Assembly: GCA_034670405.1 (NCBI GenBank)
Contig: JAXDDX010000012.1
Coordinates: forward strand, 2,315,001-2,379,000
Direction: 5' to 3'
Source of the DNA: Hoplostethus atlanticus
Lineage: Eukaryota > Chordata > Actinopteri > Trachichthyiformes > Trachichthyidae
Length of the DNA stretch: 64,000 nt
Under the pieces are notes generated by a model. That model saw nothing but the letters and a program-made list of their open reading frames with translations. It made no database searches and was not told the DNA's origin. Both the position numbers and the translations under genes were made by a program. Of this stretch, positions 22,009 to 34,697 are shown piece after piece. The stretch's first letter is position 1, and the number at the start of each line of letters is the position of its first letter.

Positions 22009-22060
22009 GTTTCAGCAGCTTGTAAGAAAGTAACCTTACTTTCTCACAAGCTGCTGAAAC
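22009..22060. repeat. Near-perfect inverted repeat (25-bp arms, 2-bp spacer)
   Basis: Arm 22009-22033 and arm 22036-22060 are reverse complements at 24 of 25 positions (GTTTCAGCAGCTTGTAAG... and ...CACAAGCTGCTGAAAC). The spacer is CC. Confidence 0.95.
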
Positions 22061-22104
22061 GATAAAGCATTGCGGTGTGATGTTAAAGGTGTCACAGACA
22101 AGTG

Positions 22105-22215
22105 TGCAGCGATGGTGCAGCGGTGATCTGCTGCCCTGGGATTCGAATCCCACCAGGACCCGCTCTCCTATGTTTCCCCTAGGATCGGTCCCTCCCAGCT
22201 TCCCTACTGTACTGA
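22105..22215 (+). repeat. tRNA-derived SINE fragment
   Basis: A head like AGCGATGGTGCAGCGGTGAT, a clear B box GGATTCGAATCCCACC at 22139-22154, then a non-tRNA body. The acceptor-stem pairing of a true tRNA is absent. Confidence 0.5.
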
Positions 22216-25200
22216 GAAAACAAAAACATGCACAAGAAAAAAAAGAATAGATAGAGAACGTCCTGCCCCAGTGTTTTCCCCAGAAATGCTCCTTGATGAG
22301 GTGGGAAGGCCTCTGAAGCGGCCTTGTGACTGTCAACACTTCCATTGAACCCATGTGATCAAACGTCATGAGCCCAGGCTGATTTTGATTCAATCAGAAT
22401 AATGTATTGACCCCTATTCTGTAACATACCACTTAAAAACTGAATGAATGCAAGGATCAATAATCTATAAAGAACAAGAAAACTATCTGCCATCATGTTT
22501 TTCCATGTTGGGTCACAAATTCTTTCAGGTGTGTTTTTATTTTGGTAAGAATATACTGCTACTGAGTTGTACTTTCATGTTGGTTTTGGGACCCAGGCTC
22601 ACCTGGGCCCAGTGTCAGTTCCAGTAACTGCTGTGGTTTAAAACAATGACTCTCATTTTGCCTGCATGTATCGTCTCATACAACCTGATTGTTCTGTAAT
22701 TTGCCTCGTATTTGTTTGTATTGCGTGAGGGAAGATTGTGTTATTCCGTTTCCAGCAGCGAGCGCAATTTTCAAGCAGTGGGGAGTCCACCTCTGCCAGT
22801 AGAATGAAGGGGGGAAGCTGCACCTCTTCATTCAGTCTTTACACTGTTAGGCGACTCTTGTGAAGAAAAGAAAGTACTTAAAAAATCATTTACAGCGACC
22901 GCATTCCAGAAACTCTGCAGTACAACTGGTGCCACTAAGACCAGATATTTCCAGTGATGAAAAGTCCTGAAATAGAGGAACGTCTGGTTTTCCCCACCTC
23001 TTTTAAAAATGGATAAGCCCAAGTCCCTCAGAATATTCTGACACCGACACTGCACCAGTGTTTCCTGACCAATTATGTCTCGTCCCGCTTAATGCTGAGT
23101 AGCTACTTGCAAGTACTAAATACCAGTCAGAGTAGTTTTGTTTTTGTGGAAAGTTTTAGATGGGATTCTGTTGTGGGAAACGCCAATGTTCATTCAGACT
23201 GTTCTGCACTTTATATGTGTTAATCTAATGAAACACCATCCTCCTGTTGGATAGAGAGTATCTCAGCACTCTGACATTACAATGTGTTAGTACTCTAGCC
23301 TTGATTTTGCCGTGTTTCACCGATTCCAAGTCACCAATCCCAACCTGAACAAATAAAGGGACTTTTTTTGTCCAAAATGCCACCACCACTTAAACAGGAA
23401 CTCAAGCACTCTCACTTTCAGGGCAAGTGAAGTGGAGGAGGTCCGCCCAAATCTAATGTCAGGCATTAAGCACTTGTAAGGTCAGTGCTTTGTTTAGGGA
23501 ACTTAATTCCAGATTTGGGTGGATGATTGGTTAATTGGCTGCTCGTAGAGAACAAAAATGGAAGAAAATGCAGAACAAGAAAATGGTGTTTTGGAACAAA
23601 AATAGTCACTCCAATTTTTTTGTGCTGAGTATGTTTTTAGATTAATGGATTATCAGATAACCTGACTGACATGTAGCTGCAATGGATTAATTGATGATAT
23701 TGTGAGAAAATCACAGTCTCTTTGGGTGTCTCTGATTTGAGCCAGTCCGATTACCTTAGTCCACGTAAGGTGCTTATCGGGCATGAGGCCAATTCATTTG
23801 AAATAAGAGTAACAATTCAATTCAATTGACAGATTAGTAGGATGCATGTAAAGATAATCAGTGTTAACCCTCTAGGTCTTAAGGATAAGAAGCAGATTTA
23901 CATTCAGTTGTTGCTTTGGGACTTTATCCCAATGACTTTTAACCCACAATGTTCCAGGATTATAGTGGAAAAGATTTAGAAGGTAGGTAGATTGAACGTC
24001 ATGTGATGAAGTATATAGTGTTTCAGTAGTCTAGTCTAGTTCTCAGAATTGGCATCAGCCACTGCAGGGGAAAAGTTAAATTGGCACATCACTAAAAGAA
24101 ACCATTTCCTCATCTCACTGCACCACAACACCAACAGCAATGATTTGATTTACTGTTCATGCCTCAAGTGTAGTCTGTGTGATCTATAACTGACTAGTAA
24201 AGGAACACACAACTTAAATAATGAATTAACTTCTTGCTCAACTTGCAATTGTAATCTGTGGCTTGGTCACAGTTTCACCTCTATGTATGCAGTATGTACT
24301 TATTTTTACAGTTTTCTCCACAGGTGGTTGTGGCAGGTCAAGATAGGGGTCAAATAGTAGAATGTATTAATTGATTGAAGATACTTGCCACCATAGGGGC
24401 TTCAACCTGGGTTCTCCAGTTGAATGACTCTAGGCCACCCTGCCAAAAATGTTGGTATTGGCTGTATTGCATCACAGACTAGACTTTGTGTCCTGGCTTT
24501 CTGCTCTGCAGCTTTTGGCAGAAATTGTTCAAGTTCGCAGTTGTAGACTGAGTTTTCCTTATTGTTCAGAATAGCAGTTGCATGTTTTAAACGGAGTGGT
24601 ATCCCCCTTAAGTAACTACACAAGTCCCTGACAGCCAAAACAGCTAGCAGGACGTTCTAAGCAGGGGTAATAAAAAAGTGATTTACAAAAGAATGCATTC
24701 ATTCAGAAAGCACTGGATCTCACATCTTTGAGCGTTTTGGGTTTTGCCCTGGAATGTGAGTGATTGGACAGAGAGAGAACGACAGAGGGCACAGAAAGGA
24801 ACCAACTTGGTAGTTTTTTATAGGTCACTTCTGCTGTTCCTTCCCTACAAAGGGCAAAAGTGATAGGAGCTGTCAAGTGAGGAGTGGAAAGGCATACCTT
24901 CAGCTGTCTTCTTTCTCCAAATTGTATTCTTATTCAGATTGACAGATGCCAAGACGAGCATTATGGGATGTTATTATGATTGACATTGAAGAACATCAGT
25001 CAGGCAGATTTAGGTCCGCTTAGGTATTAAGTGACCTTTTGAAGTCTTTAGGCTTTTAAGAACCTTTTGGCATTTGGTAGCATTTGTAGCATTGTGTCCC
25101 ATACAGATACGTGGTTGGGAGTCCTGGTTTCACCCAGGCAGTCCGGGTTTAACTCCTGGTATGGGAAACAAATCCACAAAAAACTTCCATGTCTTAACAT

Positions 25201-25292
25201 AGTAGGTAGGTTGTATGGCGGCACCAGAAAAATGACGGTCTGACGCTATTGCAACTACAGTCAGAAATTGATTGATTTGTTATCAAAGATTT

Positions 25293-25472
25293 TGGGTGGC
25301 AGAGAGGCTTAGTCAGAGGTTTGATCACTGCGGCAGCCAATGTGTCCATCAACAGCCATGTATCCTGTCAAAGTGTCCTCGGGCAAAGACACCGAACCCC
25401 TACCTGCTCACTCATTGTAAGCTGCTCTGGATAAGAGCATTAACTAAATGCCTAAAATACAAAATGTAATTA
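25293..25472 (+). repeat. SINE with LINE-like tail (GCTCTGGATAAGAGC type)
   Basis: The tRNA-like head (GGTGGCAGAGAGGCTTAGTC), the segment GTCCTCGGGCAAAGACACCG and the tail CATTGTAAGCTGCTCTGGAT...TAACTAAATGCCTAAAA form one element. The tail is shared with the copy at 41941-42072. Confidence 0.65.
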
Positions 25473-25864
25473 ATTTCAAATTTCAACAGCTCTGTTTCAG
25501 AAGGTTGTGGCTTGGATTATACCTGGGTGAGCAGGTACCATCTGGGTTGAGGCTGAACCAATGAGTCTTAGCAGGCCCAATAGTATTTTCAGTTATTTTG
25601 TCCTGGTAGCGTAATGCCTGATATTCATGTGAAATCATGTAAGGAAAAATCTACCTACACATGAGACAGATTTTCATTATGGTCTAAAATCCCCCACATG
25701 CTTGCTTGCATTTAAATTTTGGAGCAAATGCTATAAATGCTGCTAGAAAAACAGTATGTGGGCTTTTGAATGTTTGAATGAGATCAATCTTCAAATGGGA
25801 ATAAATGCATCAATGTAGGAAGAAAGAATGGAAGAAGAAATGGAAGACAGAGGGGATGGAACAA

Positions 25865-25879
25865 GGGGGGGGGGGGGGG
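25865..25879 (+). repeat. Poly-G run (15 G)
   Basis: Fifteen consecutive G in a purine-rich region. Confidence 0.9.
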
Positions 25880-26739
25880 CGGTGATGGGACAGGAGAGGG
25901 AGTTAGAAATGACCATAGAAAGGGAGGGGAGGAAGCAAGCGAGCGAGCAAGTCAATAAGAGACCCTCAGTCCCTGTCAGCCTGTGGGACATCATGGACAG
26001 ACTGACCTGGTTCCCCCTCCTTCCTCTGCACCCGGCCTCTTATGAAAAGCTGCCTCCCCTTTTGGATGATCTGCTCCCATCTCATTGCCTTATCCTCATG
26101 GCTGCTTACCGTGACTAGGCTGCATTCAGAGTTGGCCTTTTCTTCATAAAGCATTGAGGAGAGGAGAGTGATGATGTACCCTAAACAAAGCAGCTCATAG
26201 AGTGTAATACTGGTGGTCATTTATTGGACACTGACGCAGTATAAACTGTGTTTGAGTGGAGAGAAATTTGGAACAACTTGTTAACATTGGAGTTGCACCT
26301 CCTTCCATGACTGAAAAGAATAGATTCACCTGGTAGGGCTATTTCATTAAACAAACATGTGTTTCTGATGTTTTGCACACTCACACGCATTTGGGCTTTT
26401 TCCAAGTAAGAGTCAAGGTTAAAATTTGATCCAGGAAAGCTGAACCCCACTCAAGCAGTCAGGGTCACTTTCCCTGAGGAGCAGCATAAACGCTGTAGTC
26501 AATACCGTCTTCAAGGTCAAGAGGGTGGTTCATCCCAGCCTCTGTCGAGGATCCAGGAAGTGCAGAAAATCCATCATCCATTTCCTCCTGTGCTCCCAAA
26601 CAATGCTTTCCCTGCTCGCTGTTTGGTCTGCTCCCAGCGTGGGACCAGAGCTGCACTGTGAGGGGAAATGCCTTTTCAATTTTGCCTTCTGTACTGGCAG
26701 ACCTAATAAGATTGTACTTAGAGAGGGTTTGCTGTTTGC

Positions 26740-26818
26740 TGAAAGTTTCTAACAGGGTGGTGCCGACAAAGAGCATGCGTACTGCTCTTTGTCGGCACCA
26801 CCCTGTTAGAAACTTTCA
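26740..26818. repeat. Perfect inverted repeat (36-bp arms, 7-bp loop)
   Basis: Arms 26740-26775 and 26783-26818 are exact reverse complements (TGAAAGTTTCTAACAGGGTG...CAAAGAGCA against TGCTCTTTG...), separated by TGCGTAC. The sequence is of ordinary complexity and would form a stable hairpin as RNA. Confidence 0.97.
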
Positions 26819-26839
26819 CACCGAGCAGCTCCAGGGCAA

Positions 26840-27000
26840 CAGTTGGGTGGTACGTACCTTGCTCAAGGACACCTTGACAGTATTTGTAGAGAGAAGGGAG
26901 AGTTACTCATTCAGTTTCCATGCCCAGTTTTTACCCAATGGTTCAAAAATTGAAACCAGGAACTTTCCAGACACAAGCACACTTTCTACCTCTCGGCTAC
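26840..27000 (+). repeat. Interspersed-repeat fragment (CTTGCTCAAGGACACC type)
   Basis: The order ACCTTGCTCAAGGACACCTT, CATGCCCAGTTTTTACCC, TTGAAACCAGGAACTTTCC and CTACCTCTCGGCTACTG is characteristic of a dispersed fish repeat. Family not named. Confidence 0.4.
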
Positions 27001-27308
27001 TGTCACTCTCATTACATTGTAGTATCTGTTTGATGTTGGGAAGACGGGGAGTTGTACAGGAATTGATTGATACACTATAGGTGTAATTCTGTTTGATTGA
27101 GTTGAAAATGGAGCCCAAGTATTTTGTACAATAGAAGTGCAGGACAGCGATGCCGTGCGTCCCTGTGTGGGCAGCCTGTGGGGCGGTTTAGCCCTCTGTG
27201 TTGTCTGGCAGGCTGAGGTCAGGTGTACACCACAAGCCTGCAGCAGTGGTGATCTTCAGGGAGTCAGCGTGAGAACAAGTATAGGTCAGGTTGGAGCAGG
27301 CAAGGGCA

Positions 27309-27386
<78 letters not shown>
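27309..27386 (+). repeat. (AC)n microsatellite
   Basis: A pure 78-base run in intron 1 of the MAP4-like gene. Confidence 0.97.
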
Positions 27387-27388
<2 letters not shown>

Positions 27389-30013
27389 GCCCCCCTTGTT
27401 TTACAGTGGTAATTATAGAGGTTATTACTGTCGTTGCAACCTGTTAATTGTATATGATTGATTGGCTGCCGTGGTATTGGTGAGACCATGTGTCCCAGAC
27501 AGGGCGACCCAAGGCAAGCATTTATGATCTGATGTGATGTGGCGAGGACTGATCAATACTCAACACAGTAGTATTTATATGATCCAATACCTCCAGCACT
27601 GCTGTCCAGCAGTATTGACCCTAAAGTGGATCTGCAAAACATTACATGATGTTTACTGTAGAGTTGATGTGGCTATAGACACTGCTGACTCAATGATAGT
27701 GATTGTGTTGCAGAGCTTCATCAACTATGGGCCACAATGGACATTACATGTAATTGTAAAGAACTTGGCAAATTCGTGGAAAATTGCTGTATACATGAAG
27801 GTTTTTTTTTCCTCCCTGCACCCACAATGCAACTGTTTTAAACCAGCATCGGTTACAGCTCATTGTACCACCTCTTTTCTCCTCAGCTCCTGAGAGTGTG
27901 GGTAACTGGTTCATGCACACATATTTATGAGAGTATTTGATAGCCAGGGCTGTTGGCAGAAGAGCTCCACAGTTGTGCCACGGTCAGAACAGGAAAGGCT
28001 GATGTTTCAGGCAACGCAAACAGTTTCTATCCAATACCCAAAGGACTCTCATCAAGTTGGCACACTGATTGACCTCATGTTGTGAACCATTATACATTTC
28101 ATAGTGTTTGTATATTGTCTGGGCTTGTTAAGTAGCGCGCTGAGGAGGTTACGGCCAGACGGGTTTCATGCACACGCATTATTTTTGAGCTGTATTGAAT
28201 CACAGAACTGATTTCAGGCTCTTGGGGAGAAAAAGTTCACTCCCTTTCCTGGCAGAGAATAAGAGGAAAACCTACAGCTTCAATCAAGTCGGCCTTTCTA
28301 GCTCCCACAAATGAAGCATTCCTGATGAATGTTTTTAAATCAGTCGATACAGCAGCCATTAACATGTGTGATAGCGTACTACAGGGTTTTAGCCAAAGGC
28401 AGATATCTCTTTCCTGTCAGAACAGAGAGGAACAGGATTGAGGAGGAACCAGAAAAGGGCTAACATGGCAACAGGTAACACAGTGTAAGGGAATCCTGCT
28501 CCTTTAGTGACTGAGCTGATATGAGGCTGAATGAATCCAGTGCATGGCTGAAAATACTTGCGTTTGCAATAATGGAAGTGGCGCTTTACTGCAGATATTG
28601 ATATTGTTGTTGACATTTATTCTTGCTCAAGTTTCAACCACTCTGCCCAGTGGACATGGGCTTATGAAACCCTGTACATCCGCACGGCACAGGGCAGTTA
28701 GTGTAGAATGAGGTATCATACATATGAACCACATTGCTGCACGTAGAATTCACCTTTTCTGAAACATACCAGAAGTCTTCTAACCTCTGTCCAGCTTATC
28801 AATATGATGATTTGATGATGATGATGACTCCCTGCTTTCTCCAGGGGCGCTGTTGTGTAGCTGACCCTGACCTCTGACCTCCAAGTGAAGTGGAAAGTGA
28901 GTTTCCTTACTGGAAACGGGATGAAGCAGTGTAGTAGTAGTAGTAGTATTAGTATTAGTAGTCATTTGGTGCTTTACATGAATCTCTGGGAGCTTGTTAT
29001 TATCTCAAAGGTTGTGTGTGTGCACGTACACATATACGCATGTGTGTGTGTGGTAGGGGCTAGAGGGATGGGGTTTAAGTTTACGTGACAGCGGCGGATT
29101 GAATGAATGAACTGATGGAGAGCTAGATGAAGAATGGGACGGCACAGAGTGAACCGGACACTATAAGCCCCCTCACAACAGTAGCAGCAGGGCCAGTGTG
29201 TAGCGATGGGGCTTTACTGCCGCCAATCAGCCCTGCTGGGAATTATATAGCATGGGGGGGTAGATAGATGGACAGATGGATAGATAGGTAGATGGAGGGA
29301 TAGATGTGGTTCTGCAGCTAACCAGGGTCCACACCGGTCATGGGATTCCTGGAATACCGGGGAATGTTGAGCGGTGTATTCCAGACAGGGGAAGTCAGGG
29401 AATTTGGTAAATTCTCTCGGGAAGAAAGGGAAGCTCAGGGAATTTTACAAATGGTTCACTGAGCAGCATGTATTCTACAACTGGTTTCAGTCATTCATTG
29501 CATTAGATGGTGGTTTCCTCCACAGCTGCTTTAACTGTAGTGGAAGTCACACTGTTTAGATTAGATGATGATTAGATGGCTCGTTATTGTCCCCGAGGGG
29601 AAATGGCAGTTCTGGCAGTTCTGCCAGTTCAGAGGGTGTACAAAGCAAGACAGAGGTGATAGTCAAGGTGTGTGTGTGTGTGTGCGCGTGTGTGTGCACG
29701 TGTGCGTGTGTTTTAAAAAGCATTCAAAGTCTTCTGAAACCTGCAGATACTCTGTAGCTGTGCATCCTCGGACGTTGGGTGGCAGGTTGATAGACGGGCG
29801 AAACAAGAAGGGAGCCAGAGTAGCTCTGAGTAGCATCAGGAATGTGAGGTATGTGAGGTTCCTGAGCCACGGGGCAGACGACCATTGTCTGTGCTCTTTT
29901 TGTCATAGAAGAACCACTAAGTCAACTAGACCACGCTCTAGTTTATCTACGCACAAGTGAATACACTCTGGCCGAGTGTGTGTCTGCTACCTGTGTGCTA
30001 CGGTGTTTGTTAT

Positions 30014-30043
30014 GTGAGTGTGCGTGTGAGTGTGCGTGTGCGT

Positions 30044-30087
<44 letters not shown>
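30014..30087 (+). repeat. Compound (GTGTGC)/(TG) repeat
   Basis: GTGTGCGTGTGAG-like units pass into GTGTGCGTGTGC and then a pure TG tract. It lies 70 bases before a longer TG run. Confidence 0.9.
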
Positions 30088-30088
<1 letters not shown>

Positions 30089-30157
30089 TGGCTTTGCATT
30101 CCATTGCAATGTGTTAACCCAACTCTGCAACAATAGGGCATAGTACCCAAACAAATG

Positions 30158-30158
<1 letters not shown>

Positions 30159-30247
<89 letters not shown>
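30159..30247 (+). repeat. (TG)n microsatellite
   Basis: A pure 89-base TG run on the transcribed strand of the presumed intron. Confidence 0.97.
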
Positions 30248-30248
<1 letters not shown>

Positions 30249-30599
30249 GCAGCGTACCAGAGTGTGTGTAGGCGGGACCATGGGGGATACAGGGAATTCA
30301 TTCAGTCACTCTCTCGCCTCTCTGTGCTCTCCAAAGGGAGGGATGCATGTAGGGAGGAGGAGGAGAGGGGAGGTCTGTACAGGGTGTGGCAGAGAGATCA
30401 GTGTTCCTGTCTCTCTGTCTGTCTCTCTCTCTCCCTCCCTCTATTAGTCTTTCTCTCCTCCCCCCCCCTCCTCTCTCCCTCTCTAAAATGCAGTCTAATG
30501 GGTGACAGCAAGGGCTGGATTATATAGATCTGTCCTGAGAGTCCTGTGTAATGATATTAGGATGAGACACAGGACAAGAAGACAGCTCTGTGCCTATCT

Positions 30600-30600
<1 letters not shown>

Positions 30601-30637
<37 letters not shown>

Positions 30638-30902
30638 CACACACGCACACACGGCTAAACACTAGCCCTTTCACTTAGTCCTCACACAGGCCCTCTGTAG
30701 GCTCTACCTAGGCAGTGTGTGGATGTGAGGACAGCAATATGCGCACACACACACACACACACACACGCGTGCTCAGAGCTCATATTAGCATTAACTAAGG
30801 GTGCTCTGTAAATAAACATCAAAGACAGATGCTAGCTTTTAACATGGAGATGAATCAAGTAGGCATTGCGACTCCTGCTTCACAGGCAATAGATGCACGG
30901 GG

Positions 30903-30952
<50 letters not shown>
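30601..30952 (+). repeat. Cluster of three CA repeats
   Basis: CA-rich tracts lie at about 30602-30652 (interrupted by G), 30743-30768 and 30905-30950, separated by ordinary sequence. Confidence 0.9.
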
Positions 30953-30953
<1 letters not shown>

Positions 30954-31445
30954 CATATTCAGGGCAAGGGCACAGCTGACCTGTCATAGTGAGCAATGCT
31001 GTTGCAGTGTCAGCTCAGAGGATAAGCTGCTCTACTCTCTCTCTCTCCCTCCTCTATTTCCATCTGATCTCTTTGTTTTTCTGTCCTCTCTTCATATATC
31101 TCTTACTCTCCTCATTGCTGTCTAGCTATGTTTACATCCAACTGTCAAGCACATTTTACGCAAAGTTTTGAAATGCCACAAAAATAACATGTGAATTAGG
31201 TGTGCTTCCATCATCTGGGTTGTTGTGAACAAAGAAGCTCCCTGAATGTGAAACATCCACCAGAGGTATCGGGCAGGTTGTTGTTTTCCTGTAGTGTCAG
31301 CTAGTGTTGGTCATATATCATGCATGAAGATGAAAACAAGAAATGCACTTGTTCATATAACAGTAGTCATTCGACAAATGCATTTCCATTACTATTTATC
31401 GATCAACAACAAAAACAAATCCACTTAGAAAAGAAGAAACATCTT

Positions 31446-31553
31446 ATTGCATTTAGCAGACGCTTTTATCCAAAGGGACTTGATACTATGTGGGGATCGA
31501 ACCCACAACCCTGAGACTGAGAGTCAAGCTCTACCAACTGAGCTGTCTGGGCC
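31446..31553 (-). repeat. tRNA-derived SINE, minus strand
   Basis: Read on the minus strand it starts GACAGCTCAGTTGGTAGAGC (A box, 31528-31545), has GGGTTCGATCCCCAC (B box, about 31492-31506), and ends CTTTGGATAAAAGCGTCTGC TAAATGC. This is the clearest SINE of the window: a tRNA-like head and the LINE-like tail common in fish. Confidence 0.75.
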
Positions 31554-33019
31554 AGACAGCACATTTGAGTACATTTTATTGAGTTTTGCCATTTCCATCC
31601 AGATTTTCTAATTTGTTACATCATATTTCGCAAAAAAAGATCCAACCCCACCCTCTCCTCTTTACTATCCACTCTCCTCCTCCATCAATAGATCAATAGA
31701 GCATCCTTCATTCTCTCTTCAACCTCTCCCATCTCTCCCTCTTTCTACCTCTCCCTCCACTGTTCTCCTCTTTCTCTCTCTTCCTCTCCTCTTTCTCCCT
31801 ATAGCGACTATAGTGTCAGATACTGTCAGTGTTTTTCCCCGTATAGTCCTGCTAGTTCGCTGCATTATTCAACTGCAGATGTTGTCGTGTTCCTGATGCA
31901 CTTCATGTGGGTTATCGTGCATAAAAGCTTTGCTATTACATAACGTGCATATGGTAGAGACATACACTCACGTCCTCTCTCGCACATGTTGGAAAGGCCT
32001 TATAGATGCATCACACACTGAAAGACCTGTAAGAACCTGTGATACTAATACTGAACTTCTATTACTGCCATTTAGTTATGTTGTTATATATGACAATCTG
32101 ATTTATCACTCTCACACTCACTGTTACATGGCCACCACTCATGGCGCGCACACACACACACACACACACACTACTTCCAGAGATGTGTGTATTTCTGGTA
32201 TCGTTGTGTAGTCAGACTAGATCGCGTCAACCTCATCTGACGGTGCTGCATCCGGAGGAGAGGATTGGCGGCAGTGTGAAAATTGAGGTTTCATTTTGTG
32301 TAACCATGTTAGTGTGTGTGTGTGTGTGTGTGTGTTTTGATTGCTATGCACCAGCCTAGCCTAGATGAACACATTATGACACATTAGTTCCAGCCTATTT
32401 TTGGCCTAGCAGTGTCTTACATCAGCGCCAACGCATTAGACACCTGTAGTGCTGTTGCGTCATCAGCGACTCATCTAAAGGTTGTGTTGCACTTTTTATC
32501 TAAAAGATTGAAACCCTGTGGATCTTAAATGCAGTTTTGTGTCTTCACGTCATTGATTCCCCTGGTCGTTCATAAACCCCCCCCTAGTGACTAACTGAAA
32601 TAAAGTGAATTTATTTGACCATCCAACAGTGAAAGTATTCTGCTGCACACTGGAAGGATTCAGGTCTGTTTCATGTGTTGAAAGGGAAACTCCACCCTTG
32701 GATACCTAATGCATGAAAGCAAAAACAAAACAAAAGTGCAAAACATAAACTGAGTGACTACAAGTTTGTGTAAGCTAGAATTAAACGTTTTGGGACCTTT
32801 TTGCTGCGCACATCGACCGGCCCTCAGACAAAGCAAGACATTAAAGTGACTTTGACCTGACCAAGGACCCCGGGGCTCGAAGTGTTGTCAATATTAATGG
32901 TCTGTCAGAGTAGTTTGATGTGCTGGGCCCAATTTCGATTTATAGACCACGTCTCTGAATAGGAGGCATCAGACACGGCCATGTCAACGTGTACGGAGGA
33001 CACACTTTTGACTGTTAGA

Positions 33020-33160
33020 AAACTTTACATTAGAGGCATTTAGCAGACACTTTCATCCAAAGCAACTTACAATAAGTGCATTCAACATAAGTAGGCAAGA
33101 GAACTACTAGTCACCAGAAATTGTAAGTGCATTTCCTTCCCTAAACAAGCAACTAAGAGC
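33020..33160 (-). repeat. SINE/LINE tail fragment, minus strand
   Basis: The plus-strand text ATTAGAGGCATTTAGCAGAC then ACTTTCATCCAAAGCAACTT is the reverse complement of the AAGTTGCTTTGGATGAAAGT...GTCTGCTAAATGCC tail seen in fish L2-tailed elements. The head is not recognisable. Confidence 0.55.
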
Positions 33161-33704
33161 AGAACCAGTGCTAAGGTAAAAAAAAAACCTGTATTGCTCG
33201 ATTACCCCTGAGAGCACGATGCCGCCGGTGCCCTTTAGGCTTCGGTGACCATATGGTGAAAGCACCGCTCACAGGCTGCCAGCGCTTCACATAAGAGGCT
33301 TCTGCTCTGACCCCTTTTACACCGTGTGAATGTTTTATCAGTGCATCAACCTGTGTGGGAGGAGCGTGTGTGGGAGGAGCGTGTGTGCGTGTGTGCGTGT
33401 GTGTGTGTGTGTGTATGCATTGAGAGAGTGTGACTTTTTGTATATTTACATACATTTACTTACATGTGTTCATATTCACGTTTGTGGGTTTTTTTTCTGT
33501 GTGTGTGTGAGAGCATGAGTTTCAGTCCTTTCATTCCTTGTGTAGAAGCAGCACAGGTCTTAGTTGGTCTGTGGAGGAGAGAGCTGTCAATCAAAGCTCA
33601 TTTGCCTCAGGGTAGGGCAGATCTCAGCAGAGGGGGCGGGACCTGCGTTTATTTGAATTTCCCGGCTCTGCAACCGCACCCGTTGAACATTAACAGCAGT
33701 TGTT

Positions 33705-33705
<1 letters not shown>

Positions 33706-33800
<95 letters not shown>
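33706..33800 (+). repeat. (CA)n microsatellite
   Basis: A pure 95-base CA run, followed 72 bases later by a second AC run (33872-33928). Confidence 0.97.
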
Positions 33801-33802
<2 letters not shown>

Positions 33803-33871
33803 AACCACCGTTTAATGTAATAAACAGGACGATCACTTAGCTGCACCTGTACCCCTCCTGGGACGTATTAC

Positions 33872-33928
<57 letters not shown>
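33872..33928 (+). repeat. (AC)n microsatellite
   Basis: A pure AC run of about 57 bases ending in CCCACACCC. Confidence 0.97.
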
Positions 33929-33930
<2 letters not shown>

Positions 33931-34017
33931 ACACCCACCCCTCCTTGGGACTTTGGAAGCAACTCCCTGCATTCCTCAGTTTCTCTTAACTCAGACTGAC
34001 TAACCAGAGTCCTGCAG

Positions 34018-34019
<2 letters not shown>

Positions 34020-34104
<85 letters not shown>
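34020..34104 (+). repeat. (TC)n microsatellite
   Basis: A pure 85-base TC run, a polypyrimidine mirror repeat able to form H-DNA. Confidence 0.97.
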
Positions 34105-34110
<6 letters not shown>

Positions 34111-34339
34111 CGTCAGTGTCGCCTCACCCAGGGCTGGTAGTCGTAAAGCCTGATGGTGGACATACCATCTTTGATTGTCTTCTTACATAAACAACATGGT
34201 ATGTGGCGTTTGATTCTTAAATACAGTGTCAGAGATCTTTTTAAATGTTGTTTTTTTCTCAGTGTGTTTTTTCTGGTGTGAAATCTCCTTGGTTGACGGT
34301 TACTTTGACTCCTCAGGCTACTTATAGTGGTGAAATTTG

Positions 34340-34482
34340 ACTCATAGTAAGGGGTACTACTAAGGGGTCGCAAATGTACTGGCACCCTGGGACCCAGGCT
34401 CTCTATAACACACTCTGACCACAAGAAACTGGCCTGTGGTCCATTCAGGGCTCCGAGCCATAGTTTAAGAACCACCGGTCTG
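34340..34482. mobile_element. hAT-like element terminus (ends ...AAGAACCACCGGTCTG)
   Basis: The end TAGTTTAAGAACCACCGGTC TG is the reverse complement of a CAGACCGGTGGTTCTTAAACT terminus, of the form common in hAT-superfamily elements (CAGnGGTTCTnAAACT). No transposase is visible and the other end is not found. Confidence 0.4.
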
Positions 34483-34580
34483 AAGAAGATCTAAAACCGT
34501 TTTCATCTGAAACCAACAGCTTTCATCTGAGTCAAAACCCCAACACAGCAGGAGCAACCTAGTGGTGATCCCTGCAATTG

Positions 34581-34697
<117 letters not shown>

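Noticed and set aside
22105..22180. tRNA gene (also considered at 31446-31553, 41941-42010 and 48230-48300)
   Set aside because: A and B boxes are present, but the cloverleaf arms and acceptor-stem pairing are lost and SINE bodies follow.
21854..22393. 179-codon minus-strand frame
   Set aside because: It spans a SINE fragment and the 25-bp palindrome, so it cannot be a conserved single-copy protein.
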